From the NCBI RefSeq assembly GCF_003595175.1, contig NZ_CP032419.1:3472001-3536000 (forward strand): DNA of 64,000 nucleotides, given 5' to 3'. Positions 16,169-26,344 of this stretch are shown here, in pieces. A model generated the notes under the pieces. The model made no database searches. It was not told the origin of the DNA and worked only from the letters and a program-made list of their open reading frames with translations. A program made the translations under genes and the position numbers. Position 1 is the first letter of the stretch. Every line of letters starts with the position of its first letter. Source of the DNA: Pseudomonas cavernae (GTDB lineage Bacteria; Pseudomonadota; Gammaproteobacteria; Pseudomonadales; Pseudomonadaceae).

Positions 16169-17258
16169 TGCTGCAGCTCCCTATCAGTTGCACCTGCACG
16201 TCGCGCGTACCCTCGAACGGCGCGCGGCCGTGGCAAGTCAGCACGTTGTCCAGCAGCAGCACCTCGCCGGCCTGCCAGGGCTCGGAAACGGTGGCCTGCG
16301 CATAGGCCAGGCGCAGGACCTCGACCAACTCCCGTGGAATCCGCGTGCCATCGCCGTACTGCACGTCGTTCGGCCGCGGCTTGTCCTCGCCATAGTGCTC
16401 GATGAAGGCGTTCCAGGCCTGGCTGCCACTCGGCAAGGGGATCAGGGTGGCGATCTGGTTGAACCAGTGGCGACTGCCCAGCACCGGATGGGTGATGAAG
16501 CCGGAGTTGCGATAGCTGGTCTGCAGGCTGCCGTCTTCCAGCCACTGCCATTCCAGACCCATTTTCTCGCAGGCGCTCTGCGCCTCGGCCGGGTCGTCGG
16601 TGTAGAAGGCCTGCTGCCAGGGCCGGTGCAGGCTGGTCAGGTAGGAGTGCCAGCCATCGGTGGGGAGACGGCCGTCGCGGAAGTTGCGCTTGTACAGCAC
16701 CCCGCGCTGGCGCACCTGCTCGAACAGCTGTTGCGGCACCAGCGCCTCCAGGCGACGGATATCGCCGATGTTGGTGGCGCCGCCGGAAGATGGCGCGACC
16801 CGGCAATAGAAGGCGACCTTCAGCGGCCAGTCGGGCAGGTAGGACATCTCCTGGTGCAGCGGCAGGGTCAGTTCCTTGTCGAAGCGCGTCGCCTCGAACA
16901 CCTTGCCAGCCACCACCGCACGCGGCGTACCACCGCCGTTGTAGCCCATGTCGGCACTCGGATAGTGCGCCATCATGGTGGAGAAATCCGCGGTTTCGCG
17001 GATCGGAAAACCACGGAAGCGCAGCGCGCCATACACCTTGAGCAAGTCTTCGAACGCCTGCTCGTGGGCGACGAACCAGGCGTGGAAGGCGGCGAAGTCT
17101 TCCTTCAGCCGCGTCGACGCCGGGGTGACGAACAGCGGGATGCCTTGCGGGTGCAGCTGGACCCGCACCTCAGCGCCCAAGGCGGGATGCACGGCGGGAA
17201 GGGCGAAATCGGTTTCCAGCGCGGGTGAAACGGACAGCGGGGATGCCAGGGTATTCAT
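16161..17258 (-). CDS. TauD/TfdA-family Fe(II)/2-oxoglutarate oxygenase, SyrP-like, 365 aa
   Basis: Double-stranded beta-helix oxygenase. The iron triad is H135-x-E137 (PLHQEMSYLP) and H343 (CHGRAPFEGTR), with R352 for the 2-oxoglutarate carboxylate. The Glu in place of the usual Asp is a feature of the SyrP-like branch, which hydroxylates amino acid or acyl substrates. Length is normal. It is the first gene of an operon with the class II aldolase and the HD protein. The TetR gene is divergent, 172 bp away. Likely reaction: hydroxylation of a small carboxylate at the cost of 2-oxoglutarate. Confidence 0.9.
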   Translation of the reverse strand: MNTLASPLSVSPALETDFALPAVHPALGAEVRVQLHPQGIPLFVTPASTRLKEDFAAFHAWFVAHEQAFEDLLKVYGALRFRGFPIRETADFSTMMAHYPSADMGYNGGGTPRAVVAGKVFEATRFDKELTLPLHQEMSYLPDWPLKVAFYCRVAPSSGGATNIGDIRRLEALVPQQLFEQVRQRGVLYKRNFRDGRLPTDGWHSYLTSLHRPWQQAFYTDDPAEAQSACEKMGLEWQWLEDGSLQTSYRNSGFITHPVLGSRHWFNQIATLIPLPSGSQAWNAFIEHYGEDKPRPNDVQYGDGTRIPRELVEVLRLAYAQATVSEPWQAGEVLLLDNVLTCHGRAPFEGTRDVQVQLIGSCSND

Positions 17259-17343
17259 CGAACGGGCCTCGACATTGTTGTTGTTCTCAGCGCGCCTGGA
17301 GCGCGACTGGGCCTGCCACAGCCGGCCAATCGATCACATAACG

Positions 17344-17353
17344 ATCAATTGAT
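17344..17353. promoter_or_regulatory. Palindrome in the TetR/oxygenase divergent promoter
   Basis: ATCAATTGAT, a perfect 10-bp palindrome flanked by further GATC/GATT repeats (CGATCACATAACG before it, ATAATC after), in the AT-rich centre of the 172-bp gap between divergent starts. It is the best candidate operator for the TetR-type regulator. Confidence 0.45.
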
Positions 17354-17430
17354 AATCCAAACTATGTTTTGAGAAGCTAGCCACGCCGGGTAAGCTTGTC
17401 AACGCTCCGAAAGCAGGAAGATCCCCGTCG

Positions 17431-18090
17431 ATGAAACCACCCCTGAGCGAGCTCGAAGGCCACCGCGGCTACGTCGCGCCCCGCTATTCACGCGGGCTGC
17501 GCACCACCCGCATGCTGTTGGAGTCCGGCCGGCGCCTGCTGCGTCAGCACCCACTGGACCAGGTCACGATCAACCAGCTGTGTGCCCACGCCAAAGTAAC
17601 CACTGGGGCGTTCTACAGCCGCTTCGACAGCAAGGAGTCCTACTTCAAGGCCCTGCAGACCCTGGTGCTGGCCGAGTTGCGCAGCGCCATCGCAGCCCGC
17701 ATTGAGCTGCTCGACTCCCGCCCCTGGGGGCTGCGCGAAGCCCTGGAGATGCTCACCCGCAACACCCGCCTGTGGGCCTACCGCCACGAGGGCGTGCTGC
17801 GCGCCTCGCTGATCCAGCGCGCGCACGATGGCGACGATCCATTCAAGCAGCTGAATCAGGACTACCTCGAACAGGCCGTCCCGCGCATTGCCCGTCTGCA
17901 CCCGGCCGGCTCCTCCCCCGCGCTGGAGTTGCGCATCCGTTTCGCCTTCCAGATCATGATGGGCACCCTGGTGTTCGCCCTGGTCAACCACGGCGGCATC
18001 TACAACCTGAACGACCGGCGCCTGGAGCAGGAAATGGCTCGTTCGTTCTACCAGTACATCACCCAGGAACTGGAAACCGAACAGCCATAG
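17431..18090 (+). CDS. TetR-family transcriptional regulator, 219 aa
   Basis: N-terminal helix-turn-helix (about 22-68): GLRTTRMLLESGRRLLRQHPLDQ, VTINQLCAHAKVTTGAFYSRF, DSKESYFKALQ. The C-terminal helical domain would bind a ligand. It is divergent from the oxygenase-aldolase-HD operon, the usual arrangement for a local repressor whose inducer is the pathway substrate or product. It ends 7 bp before the convergent sugar dehydrogenase gene. Confidence 0.92.
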   Translation: MKPPLSELEGHRGYVAPRYSRGLRTTRMLLESGRRLLRQHPLDQVTINQLCAHAKVTTGAFYSRFDSKESYFKALQTLVLAELRSAIAARIELLDSRPWGLREALEMLTRNTRLWAYRHEGVLRASLIQRAHDGDDPFKQLNQDYLEQAVPRIARLHPAGSSPALELRIRFAFQIMMGTLVFALVNHGGIYNLNDRRLEQEMARSFYQYITQELETEQP

Positions 18091-18097
18091 CGCACGG

Positions 18098-19240
18098 CTA
18101 TTCTGCGTCCAGCCCCACCCTCAGCAGCTCGCCATCGCGCTCGTCGGTAAGCAGGTAGAGATAGCCATCCGGCCCCTGGCGCACCTCACGGATGCGCACG
18201 TCGAGACCTTCCAGCAGGCGTTCCTCATGCACCACCCGGTCGCCGTCCAGCTGCAGGCGGATCAACTCCTGCTCGACCAGCGCACCGATGAACAGGCTAT
18301 GCCGCCAGGCGGGAAAGCGATCGCCATCGTAGAAGGCCATGCCGCTGATCGCCGGCGACTTTTCCCAGACGTATAACGGCGGTTCGGTACCGGGCACAGT
18401 CTTGCCCTTGGCCTCTGGGATCGGCAGTAGCGAGTAGTTGATGCCGTGGGTCGCCAGCGGCCAGCCATAGTTCTTGCCGGCCTGCGGGATGTTGACTTCG
18501 TCGCCGCCGCGCGGCCCGTGCTCGTGGGTCCAGAGCAGGCCGGTCCAGGGATTGAGCGCCGCGCCCTGCTGGTTGCGATGACCGTAGGACCAAATCTCCG
18601 GGCGGGCGCCCGGGCGGCCGACGAAGGGGTTATCGTCCGGCACCCGGCCGTTGGGAAAAATCCGCACCACCTTGCCCTGCAGTTTGTCGAGGTCCTGCGC
18701 GGTCGGTCGCTGGTTGTTCTCGCCAAGGGCGATGAACAGGTGGCCGCTGCGGTCGAACACCAGGCGCGAACCGAAGTGGATGCCGCTGGAAAGTTTCGGT
18801 TGCTGGCGGAAGATCACCTGGAAGCCCTCCAGCCGGCTGGCGTCATCGGCCAGCCGGCCGCGCCCCACCGTGGTGCCCGCCAGGCCCTGGTCGCCACCAC
18901 CCTCGGCGTAGGTCAGGTAGACCAGCCGATCCGTGGCGAAGCCCGGCGACAGCGCCACATCCAGCAGACCGCCCTGGCCCTTGGCGTAGACCTGCGGCAC
19001 CCCGGCCAACGGCTTCGACAGCCCGCCGTCGGCACGGACGATGCGCAGGCGCCCCGGCCGCTCGCTGACCAGCATGTCCCCGCCACCGGGCAGAAAAGCC
19101 AGCGCCCAAGGGTGCTCCAAACCACTGGCGACCACCTCGCTGGTCACCCGGCCCAGTTCGCTCGGGTGCTCGCTCACCTCGGCCTGGGCCAGGCCGGCGC
19201 CCAGCAAAGTCGCCAGACTCAACAAGGTATGTCTCAACAT
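18098..19240 (-). CDS. PQQ-dependent aldose sugar dehydrogenase family (YliI-like), 380 aa
   Basis: Start at 19240, after CAAGGAGCAGCTC, gives a signal peptide (MLRHTLLSLATLLGAGLAQA). The mature protein is a six-bladed beta-propeller: VVASGLEHPWALAFLPGGGDMLVSERPGRL, LSPGFATDRLVYLTY, FGSRLVFDRSGHLFIALGE, RPEIWSYGHRNQQGAA, LWTHEHGPRGGDEVN, NYGWPLATHGINY. These are the signatures of the soluble glucose dehydrogenase/YliI family, which oxidises aldoses with PQQ and calcium in the periplasm. Monocistronic. Confidence 0.9.
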   Translation of the reverse strand: MLRHTLLSLATLLGAGLAQAEVSEHPSELGRVTSEVVASGLEHPWALAFLPGGGDMLVSERPGRLRIVRADGGLSKPLAGVPQVYAKGQGGLLDVALSPGFATDRLVYLTYAEGGGDQGLAGTTVGRGRLADDASRLEGFQVIFRQQPKLSSGIHFGSRLVFDRSGHLFIALGENNQRPTAQDLDKLQGKVVRIFPNGRVPDDNPFVGRPGARPEIWSYGHRNQQGAALNPWTGLLWTHEHGPRGGDEVNIPQAGKNYGWPLATHGINYSLLPIPEAKGKTVPGTEPPLYVWEKSPAISGMAFYDGDRFPAWRHSLFIGALVEQELIRLQLDGDRVVHEERLLEGLDVRIREVRQGPDGYLYLLTDERDGELLRVGLDAE

Positions 19241-19461
19241 GAGCTGCTCCTTGGTTATCACGCAAGGCCGGTAAGGCAAGAGCCGCCGGCGCCTGGCTGT
19301 TAGTCAAGCATGTCTAGAAGTGTCGGGCGGCGTGGACGGCTCGACGATCGCCTTCAATACTTGCCACCTGGTCAGCTGTTCTGAACCTTGCCGCGGCCCT
19401 CCGGTCATTTTCCAAGACGGTCTTGAAACCAGGCTCCACAACCCTACACAGGAGGAGCGCC

Positions 19462-20748
19462 ATGAGTACCCGGGCACGCCCTGTATCTGCTTCAGCGCCG
19501 CTCGCTCCGCTACTCGCGCGGCTGCAGCAGGTGCGCGCCACCAGCGAGCGTATCTGCGCGCCGCTGGCGGTGGAGGACCAGGTGATCCAGAGCATGGCCG
19601 ATGTCAGCCCGCCGAAATGGCATCTGGCGCATGTCAGCTGGTTCTTCGAGGCCTTCCTGCTCAAGCCCTATCTGCCGGGTTACCGGACGCCGAACCCGGC
19701 CTATGACCACCTGTTCAACTCCTACTACGAGACTCACGGCACACCCTTCCCACGCCCCCAGCGCGGGCTGCTGTCACGACCGACGGTCGCCGAGGTGCTG
19801 GCCTATCGGCACCACGTCGACCGGTGCCTGGGCGAATTGCTCGACGCGCCGCCAGCCGCGCATGCCGAGGAGATAAATCGGCGCATCGAACTGGGCCTGC
19901 AGCATGAGCAGCAGCATCAGGAACTGCTGCTCATGGACATCAAACACATCCTCGCGCAGAACCCGCTGTGCCCGGCCTATCGCGACGACCTGCCGGTGCC
20001 GCCGACCACCTCATCGAACAAGCTGACCTGGCACAGCTACCCGGCCGATCTACGCCAGATCGGTCACGCCGGCGACGCCTTCGCCTTCGATTGCGAGCGC
20101 CCGCGCCACCGCGTGTTCGTCGAGGCCTTTCGCCTGGCCAGCCGACCGGTCAGCAACGGCGAATACCTCGCCTTCATCATGGACGGCGGTTATGCCCGGC
20201 CGGAACTGTGGCTGGCCGATGGCTGGACGCTGATCAACCAGCTCGGCTGGCAGGCGCCCCTGTATTGGCGGCATGGCGACAGCGGCTGGGAGGAAATCAC
20301 CCTCGGCGGCCGGCGCCCGCTGGATCACCATGCACCGGTCTGCCACCTCAGCTTCTACGAGGCCGATGCCTATGCCACTTGGGCCGGCATGCGCTTGCCC
20401 ACGGAGGCCGAGTGGGAAGTGGCGGCGGTCGACGCTCCACGGCAAGGCAATTTTTACGAAAACGACTACCTGCAGCCGGTCGCCGCGACTGCTCAGGCCG
20501 GCGCGCTGCAGCAGCTGTTCGGCGATGTCTGGGAATGGACCGCCAGCGCCTACCGCCCCTACCCCGGCTTCCGCCCGCTGGCCGGCAGCCTCGGTGAGTA
20601 CAACGGCAAGTTCATGAGCGGGCAGATGGTCCTGCGTGGCGGCTGTTGCGTCACGCCCGGCGAACACATCCGCGCCACCTACCGCAACTTCTTCTACCCA
20701 CACATGCGCTGGCAGTTCGCCGGTCTGCGCCTGGCCACGGAGGCTTGA
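19462..20748 (+). CDS. egtB: Ergothioneine biosynthesis protein EgtB, 428 aa
   Basis: N-terminal DinB-like domain with the HLAHVSWFFE segment and the iron-binding HEQQHQE triad, fused to a C-terminal formylglycine-generating-enzyme-like domain (RPVSNGEYLAFIMDGGYARPELWLADGW, RLPTEAEWEVA, GDVWEWTASAY, VLRGGCCVTP). EgtB is the non-haem iron sulfoxide synthase joining hercynine with cysteine or gamma-glutamylcysteine. AGGAGGAG precedes the ATG at 19462. It is followed after 2 bp by egtD, so the two are co-translated. No egtA, egtC or egtE is in view. Confidence 0.96.
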   Translation: MSTRARPVSASAPLAPLLARLQQVRATSERICAPLAVEDQVIQSMADVSPPKWHLAHVSWFFEAFLLKPYLPGYRTPNPAYDHLFNSYYETHGTPFPRPQRGLLSRPTVAEVLAYRHHVDRCLGELLDAPPAAHAEEINRRIELGLQHEQQHQELLLMDIKHILAQNPLCPAYRDDLPVPPTTSSNKLTWHSYPADLRQIGHAGDAFAFDCERPRHRVFVEAFRLASRPVSNGEYLAFIMDGGYARPELWLADGWTLINQLGWQAPLYWRHGDSGWEEITLGGRRPLDHHAPVCHLSFYEADAYATWAGMRLPTEAEWEVAAVDAPRQGNFYENDYLQPVAATAQAGALQQLFGDVWEWTASAYRPYPGFRPLAGSLGEYNGKFMSGQMVLRGGCCVTPGEHIRATYRNFFYPHMRWQFAGLRLATEA

Positions 20749-20750
20749 GC

Positions 20751-21713
20751 ATGGCCAACAGCGTGCACTTTCATGATCAACGCCAGCAGGCCGCCGGCAT
20801 TAGCCTGCGCGAGGAAGCCCTGGCCGGTTTCGCCGCCAAGCCGAAATGGATCTCGCCGAAACACTTCTACGATCGCCGCGGCTCGGAACTGTTCGAACAG
20901 ATCTGCCAGCAACCCGAGTACTACCCGACCCGCACCGAGGAAGCGATCCTCGCCCAGGCCGCCGGCGCCATCGCCGAGATCGCCGGCCACCACGCCAGTC
21001 TGGTGGAGCTCGGCAGCGGCGCCAGCCGCAAGGTGCGCTTGCTGTTGGAGGCCATGCACCCAGCCAGCTACCTGGGCATCGACATCAGCCAGGACTTCCT
21101 GCTCGCCAGCACCACCTGCCTGGCCGGTGACTATCCCTGGCTGGAAGTGCATGCCGCCTGCGCCGATTTCTCCCAGCCGATGCAACTGCCCGACGGCTTC
21201 GACGGCGCCCACCCACTGGCGTTCTTTCCCGGCTCCAGCATCGGCAATTTCACCCCCGCGCAGGCCATCACGTTTCTCGGCAACCTGCACAACCTGCTGC
21301 CCAGGGGCGGCGGCCTGTTGATCGGCGTCGATCTGGTCAAGGACCGCCAAGTGCTGGAAGCGGCCTATAACGACAAGGCCGGGGTGACGGCGGCGTTCAA
21401 TCGCAACCTGCTCGAACGCATCCGCCAGGAACTGGACAGCGACATCGACCCCCAGCGTTTCGTCCACCATGCGTTCTTCAACGAACGCGAGTCCCGCATC
21501 GAAATGCACCTGATCAGCCCGCAGGCGCAACGGGTGCGAATCGAAAGCGAGGCGTTCGGCTTCGCCGCTGGCGAAAGCCTGCACACCGAGAATTCCTACA
21601 AATACACCGCGGAAAGCTTCTGCGACCTGGCCGGTGCGGCCGGCTTCAAGGCCATCGCCCGCTGGAGCGACGCGCGCCAGCTGTTCAGCGTGCACTACCT
21701 GGAGCGCGAGTGA
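20751..21713 (+). CDS. egtD: L-histidine N-alpha-methyltransferase EgtD, 320 aa
   Basis: SAM-dependent methyltransferase of the EgtD type: KWISPKHFYDRRGSELFEQICQQPEYYPTRTEE, SAM site LVELGSGASRKVRLLLEAM, YLGIDIS, ALAFFPGSSIGNF-like segment LAFFPGSSIGNFTPAQA and GGGLLIGVDLVKD. It trimethylates histidine to hercynine, the first step of ergothioneine synthesis. The start two bases after the egtB stop shows tight coupling. Length matches the family. A MITE-like repeat follows. Confidence 0.96.
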   Translation: MANSVHFHDQRQQAAGISLREEALAGFAAKPKWISPKHFYDRRGSELFEQICQQPEYYPTRTEEAILAQAAGAIAEIAGHHASLVELGSGASRKVRLLLEAMHPASYLGIDISQDFLLASTTCLAGDYPWLEVHAACADFSQPMQLPDGFDGAHPLAFFPGSSIGNFTPAQAITFLGNLHNLLPRGGGLLIGVDLVKDRQVLEAAYNDKAGVTAAFNRNLLERIRQELDSDIDPQRFVHHAFFNERESRIEMHLISPQAQRVRIESEAFGFAAGESLHTENSYKYTAESFCDLAGAAGFKAIARWSDARQLFSVHYLERE

Positions 21714-21848
21714 CTCGACGCCAGCCTCGCCCATTTATCTGAACTTTTCCGCTGCTGCGCCCGTATCTCTGCCGACCTGGACCGGCCCCGGAAGAAGCCG
21801 AAGCCGCGGCTGCCCCGGAGCACCGAACAGAATCCGCAGTGGGCCAAA

Positions 21849-21988
21849 GAGCCTGTCTCGGATCTCGCGAGCTAGAGCGAGACAAGGCAAAAACAGCCGA
21901 GGAAGCGGAGTTTACGAATTGTAAATGAGCATTCCGAGGCTGTTTTTAACGCAGTATCGCCGACGCGCAGCAGATCCGAGACAGGCTC
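21849..21988. mobile_element. MITE-like repeat, copy 1 (140 bp)
   Basis: Terminal inverted repeats GAGCCTGTCTCGGATCT ... AGATCCGAGACAGGCTC with flanking AAA on both sides. The interior is itself largely palindromic (AAAACAGCC...GGCTGTTTTT) and contains GGAAGCGGAGTTTACG. Copy 2 at 48662 is nearly the same throughout. There is no coding capacity, so it would need a transposase in trans. The rest of the gap 21714-22081 holds nothing I can identify. Confidence 0.8.
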
Positions 21989-22081
21989 AAAGAGATCAAC
22001 AGCGGATGAAACTGAAGAGAAAGATGCTGCAGGGCAGTCTTGAACTGCCCCGCACTGGTTCAACAACCCGCCTTGCGCGGC

Positions 22082-23431
<1,350 letters not shown>

Positions 23432-23686
23432 TGGGGTTACCTCGGCGGAATCGGAAAAAGCAGCTGTATAGGGTAACGGTTGTCGCTGCAATTGGCCGCT
23501 TTTCTTCACACGCCAAGCGATTGGCGAGAAGAGTAATTCTCACTCAAAAAAAACAGAATTCTGACGTTGACCGGTGCTACGCTGAGAAAACGGGCCAATA
23601 TCCTGATCTACTTTAGGAAACCTTCTCGCTTGCATGGACTCCAACGCGGGTAGATTCAGCTGGCCATGGCCCCCGGAGAAGCAAGC

Positions 23687-24229
23687 ATGAGCAAACCCGC
23701 CTTGATCTACTATGTCGCCGCCAGCCTCGATGGTTATATCGCGCGCCCCGACGGCCGAGTCGATTGGCTAAGACCCATGGAGGACTCCGCCGAAGACCAT
23801 GGGTATAACGAGTTTTATGCAAGCGTCGACGCCCTGCTGATGGGCCGGGTGACCTACGAGACCATCCTCAAGTACGCCGACCAATGGCCCTATCCGGGCA
23901 AGACCTGCATCGTCCTCACCCGCGCGGCATTGCCGGCGGCGACGGCCGACGTGCATATCTGCCACTGGAAGCCTGCCGAAGCGCTGAACAAGCTTGGCGA
24001 TCTTGGCTGCAAACGGGTCTGGCTGGTGGGTGGCGGCTCGCTAGCGGGTAGCTGCTACTCCGCCGGGCTGCTCGACGAATTGGTGGTCAGCGTAGTGCCA
24101 CACATGCTCGGCGCCGGCATCAAGATGTTCGCCGCCGGCCTGGAACGCGGGCTCACCCTGCACACCCAGCGCAACTTCTCCACCGGCGTGGTGCAACTGC
24201 ATTACCACGTGCAGAGTGAAGCCGCTTGA
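23687..24229 (+). CDS. Dihydrofolate reductase/RibD C-terminal-fold protein, 180 aa
   Basis: Start MSKPALIYYVAASLDGYIARPDGRVDWL with GGAGAAG upstream at 23687. The DGYIA motif, LLMGRVTYETIL, TCIVLTRA, and VWLVGGGSLAGSCYSAGLLDELVVSVVPHMLG identify the DHFR-like family of YyaP/YwjB-type NAD(P)H reductases. The substrate is unknown. Its stop codon overlaps the TTG start of the Nudix gene, so the two are likely a small operon. Confidence 0.9.
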   Translation: MSKPALIYYVAASLDGYIARPDGRVDWLRPMEDSAEDHGYNEFYASVDALLMGRVTYETILKYADQWPYPGKTCIVLTRAALPAATADVHICHWKPAEALNKLGDLGCKRVWLVGGGSLAGSCYSAGLLDELVVSVVPHMLGAGIKMFAAGLERGLTLHTQRNFSTGVVQLHYHVQSEAA

Positions 24230-24621
24230 TCACTCTGCACATCGCCGCAGCCTGTCTATTCGATGACCAGCAGCGCCTGCTGCTGGTGCGCAAGCGCGCC
24301 ACGCGCATGTTCATGCTCCCGGGTGGCAAGTGCGAGGCGGGCGAAGCCCCGCTCTGCGCGCTCAAGCGCGAGTTGCGTGAAGAACTCGATCTGACTTTGC
24401 AGGATGCGGCCTTTCAAACGCTCGGCCATTTCCGTGCGCCGGCGGCCAACGAGTTGGACACCTGGGTTGCCGCCGATATCTTCGTCGTCCACCTGCCGCA
24501 CACCGTGCGGGCCGCGGCGGAACTCGAGGAACTGGCCTGGCTCGAAGCCGGCGCCGAGCAGCCTGTCAATCTCGCCCCGCTGCTGCGCGATCACGTGCTG
24601 CCGGCCCTCACCTGGGGCTGA
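24226..24621 (+). CDS. Nudix hydrolase, 131 aa
   Basis: The Nudix box GGKCEAGEAPLCALKREL then REEL is canonical (GX5EX7REUXEE). The fold is a single domain of normal MutT-like length. The start is a TTG at 24226 overlapping the previous stop (TTGA), implying coupling with the DHFR-like gene. Nudix enzymes hydrolyse nucleoside diphosphate-X compounds; the substrate here is not predictable. It faces the convergent rarD, 5 bp away. Confidence 0.9.
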   Translation: MITLHIAAACLFDDQQRLLLVRKRATRMFMLPGGKCEAGEAPLCALKRELREELDLTLQDAAFQTLGHFRAPAANELDTWVAADIFVVHLPHTVRAAAELEELAWLEAGAEQPVNLAPLLRDHVLPALTWG

Positions 24622-24626
24622 GAGCC

Positions 24627-25523
24627 TCAGAGCCCTTGCCGCGCCTGCTTGCGCAGCAGGCGCACGCTGTCCCAGCCGGTCAACAGGATCGCCAGCCAGA
24701 TCGGCGCATAGGTCCACAGCTGGCGCGGATCGAAGACCTCACCCAACACCAGCACCGCGACGCCAAACAGCAACACCGGCTCGACGTAGCTGAGAATGCC
24801 AAACAAGCCCATGGGCAGCAGGCGGCTGGCCGCCATCATCGCGGCGAAGGCCAGGGTACCCAGCAGCCCCAGGCCCGGTAGCAGCCACCAGAGCTGTGGC
24901 GACTGGCCGAAGGCATCCGCTGGCGCATAAGTCAGGATCAGCCAGATCGCCACCGGCGCCAGCATCAACATCTCCAGAATGAAGCCAGACAAGGCATCCA
25001 GCCGCATCCAGCGGCGCAGCATGAAATACGGTGGATAACCCAGCGCGGTGACCAGGGTCAGCCAGGAAAACGCCTGGGTCAGCCACAGCTCGTGCAGCAC
25101 CCCGAGCAGCGCCAGCAGTACCGCCAGGCGCTGCAGCGGGCGCAGGCGCTCGCCGTAGAACAGCCAGCCGGCCAGCACCATCACCAAGGGCAGGAGGAAG
25201 TAGCCCAGCGAGACCTCGAGCATGCGCCCCACCAACGGCGCCCAGAGGAACAATCCCCACTGCACACCGATCAGCAGCGCCGCCAACGGCAAGGCCGCGA
25301 GCAACAATGGTTCGCGCCGCAAGCGCTGCGCCACCGACGCCAGCACCGGCCACTGGCGCAGCAGCATCACCAACAACAGCACGGCCGGAATCGACCAGAG
25401 CACGCGCTGGGCGAAGATCTGCACGCCATCCAGTGGCGCCAACTCGCGCACATAGCCCGGCATCAGGGCGAACAGCACCGACGCGACCAGCGAAAAGCTC
25501 ACGCCACGGCCGGACAATCTCAT
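24627..25523 (-). CDS. rarD: RarD-type EamA permease, 298 aa
   Basis: Ten hydrophobic helices of the EamA/DMT superfamily. RarD signatures are clear: GVSFSLVASVLFALMPGYV, EIFAQRVLWSIP-like DGVQIFAQRVLWSIPAVLLL, GVQWGLFLWAP, EVSLGYFLLPLVMVLAGWLFYGERL, YPPYFMLRR, LSYVEPVLLFGVAVLVLGE. RarD proteins are inner-membrane permeases named for chloramphenicol sensitivity; the physiological substrate is unknown. Convergent with the Nudix gene. Confidence 0.92.
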   Translation of the reverse strand: MRLSGRGVSFSLVASVLFALMPGYVRELAPLDGVQIFAQRVLWSIPAVLLLVMLLRQWPVLASVAQRLRREPLLLAALPLAALLIGVQWGLFLWAPLVGRMLEVSLGYFLLPLVMVLAGWLFYGERLRPLQRLAVLLALLGVLHELWLTQAFSWLTLVTALGYPPYFMLRRWMRLDALSGFILEMLMLAPVAIWLILTYAPADAFGQSPQLWWLLPGLGLLGTLAFAAMMAASRLLPMGLFGILSYVEPVLLFGVAVLVLGEVFDPRQLWTYAPIWLAILLTGWDSVRLLRKQARQGL

Positions 25524-25640
25524 GAACGGCTCCGCTGGCGCACAGGGAAGAAAGGCAGGGGCATGGCGACTCTCACAAAACGGCCGATGACCTTACCCGA
25601 GCCCAGTGCTGAGCCCAACCCCGAAGGACCATTGAAGAGA

Positions 25641-25679
25641 AATAAAAAAGCCGACCAACCGGGGGAGCCGGTTGGCCGG
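25641..25679 (-). terminator. Intrinsic terminator after azoR
   Basis: On the minus strand, CCGGCCAACCGG-CTCCC-CCGGTTGGTCGG followed by CTTTTTTATTT. It lies about 65 bp past the azoR stop codon. Confidence 0.85.
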
Positions 25680-25744
25680 ACAAGCGCGCCCAGGAGCCTC
25701 GGGCGCGAAGAGGGAATCAGCGGGTCAGCGCAAGCGATCGCGGA

Positions 25745-26344
25745 TCAGGCGACTTCGGCCAGGCGGGTTTTCGCCTGGGCCAGGCCCTTCTCGAAGAACT
25801 CGGCGCCCAGGTTCAGGCCTTCGGCATGGATGAAGCTGACATCGTGAATGCCGATGAAGCCCAGTGCCTGGCGCAGGTAGGGCTCCTGGTGATCCAGGCT
25901 GCTGCCGGCATAGATGCCACCACGGGCGGTCAGCACATAGGCGCGCTTGTCGCTGAGCAGGCCTTGCGGACCGGTTTCGGTGTATTTGAAAGTCACCCCG
26001 GCACGCAGCACGTGGTCCAGCCAGGCCTTCAAGGTGCTGGGAATGGCGAAGTTGTACATCGGCGCCGCCAGCACCAGCACGTCGGCGGCCAGCAGTTCGT
26101 CGGTCAGGGTGTTGGAGCGTGCCAGCGCGGCCTGCTCCGCTTCGCTCTGCTGGTCGGCCGGCTTCATCCAACCGCCGAGCAGGACCTCGTCCAGATGCGG
26201 AACCGGCTGCTGAGCCAGGTCGCGGACGCTGACCTCATCGTTGGGATGAGTCTTTTGCCACTGGGCGATGAATTCATCGGTCAGCTGGCGGGAAATCGAA
26301 CCTTGCTGGCGGGCGCTGCTTTCAATCACGAGGACCTTGGACAT
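25745..26344 (-). CDS. azoR: FMN-dependent NADH azoreductase AzoR, 199 aa
   Basis: Flavodoxin-like fold. The N-terminal MSKVLVIESSARQQGSISRQL contains the FMN phosphate loop, and ADVLVLAAPMYNFAIPSTLKAW is the isoalloxazine-binding motif; VLRAGVTFKYTETGPQGLL and YVLTARGGIY follow the family. It reduces quinones, azo and nitroaromatic compounds with NADH, as a cytosolic detoxifying enzyme. The start at 26344 gives the family length. A 6-bp inverted repeat AATCAA-CTAAT-TTGATT lies about 95 bp upstream and could be a regulator site. Confidence 0.93.
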   Translation of the reverse strand: MSKVLVIESSARQQGSISRQLTDEFIAQWQKTHPNDEVSVRDLAQQPVPHLDEVLLGGWMKPADQQSEAEQAALARSNTLTDELLAADVLVLAAPMYNFAIPSTLKAWLDHVLRAGVTFKYTETGPQGLLSDKRAYVLTARGGIYAGSSLDHQEPYLRQALGFIGIHDVSFIHAEGLNLGAEFFEKGLAQAKTRLAEVA

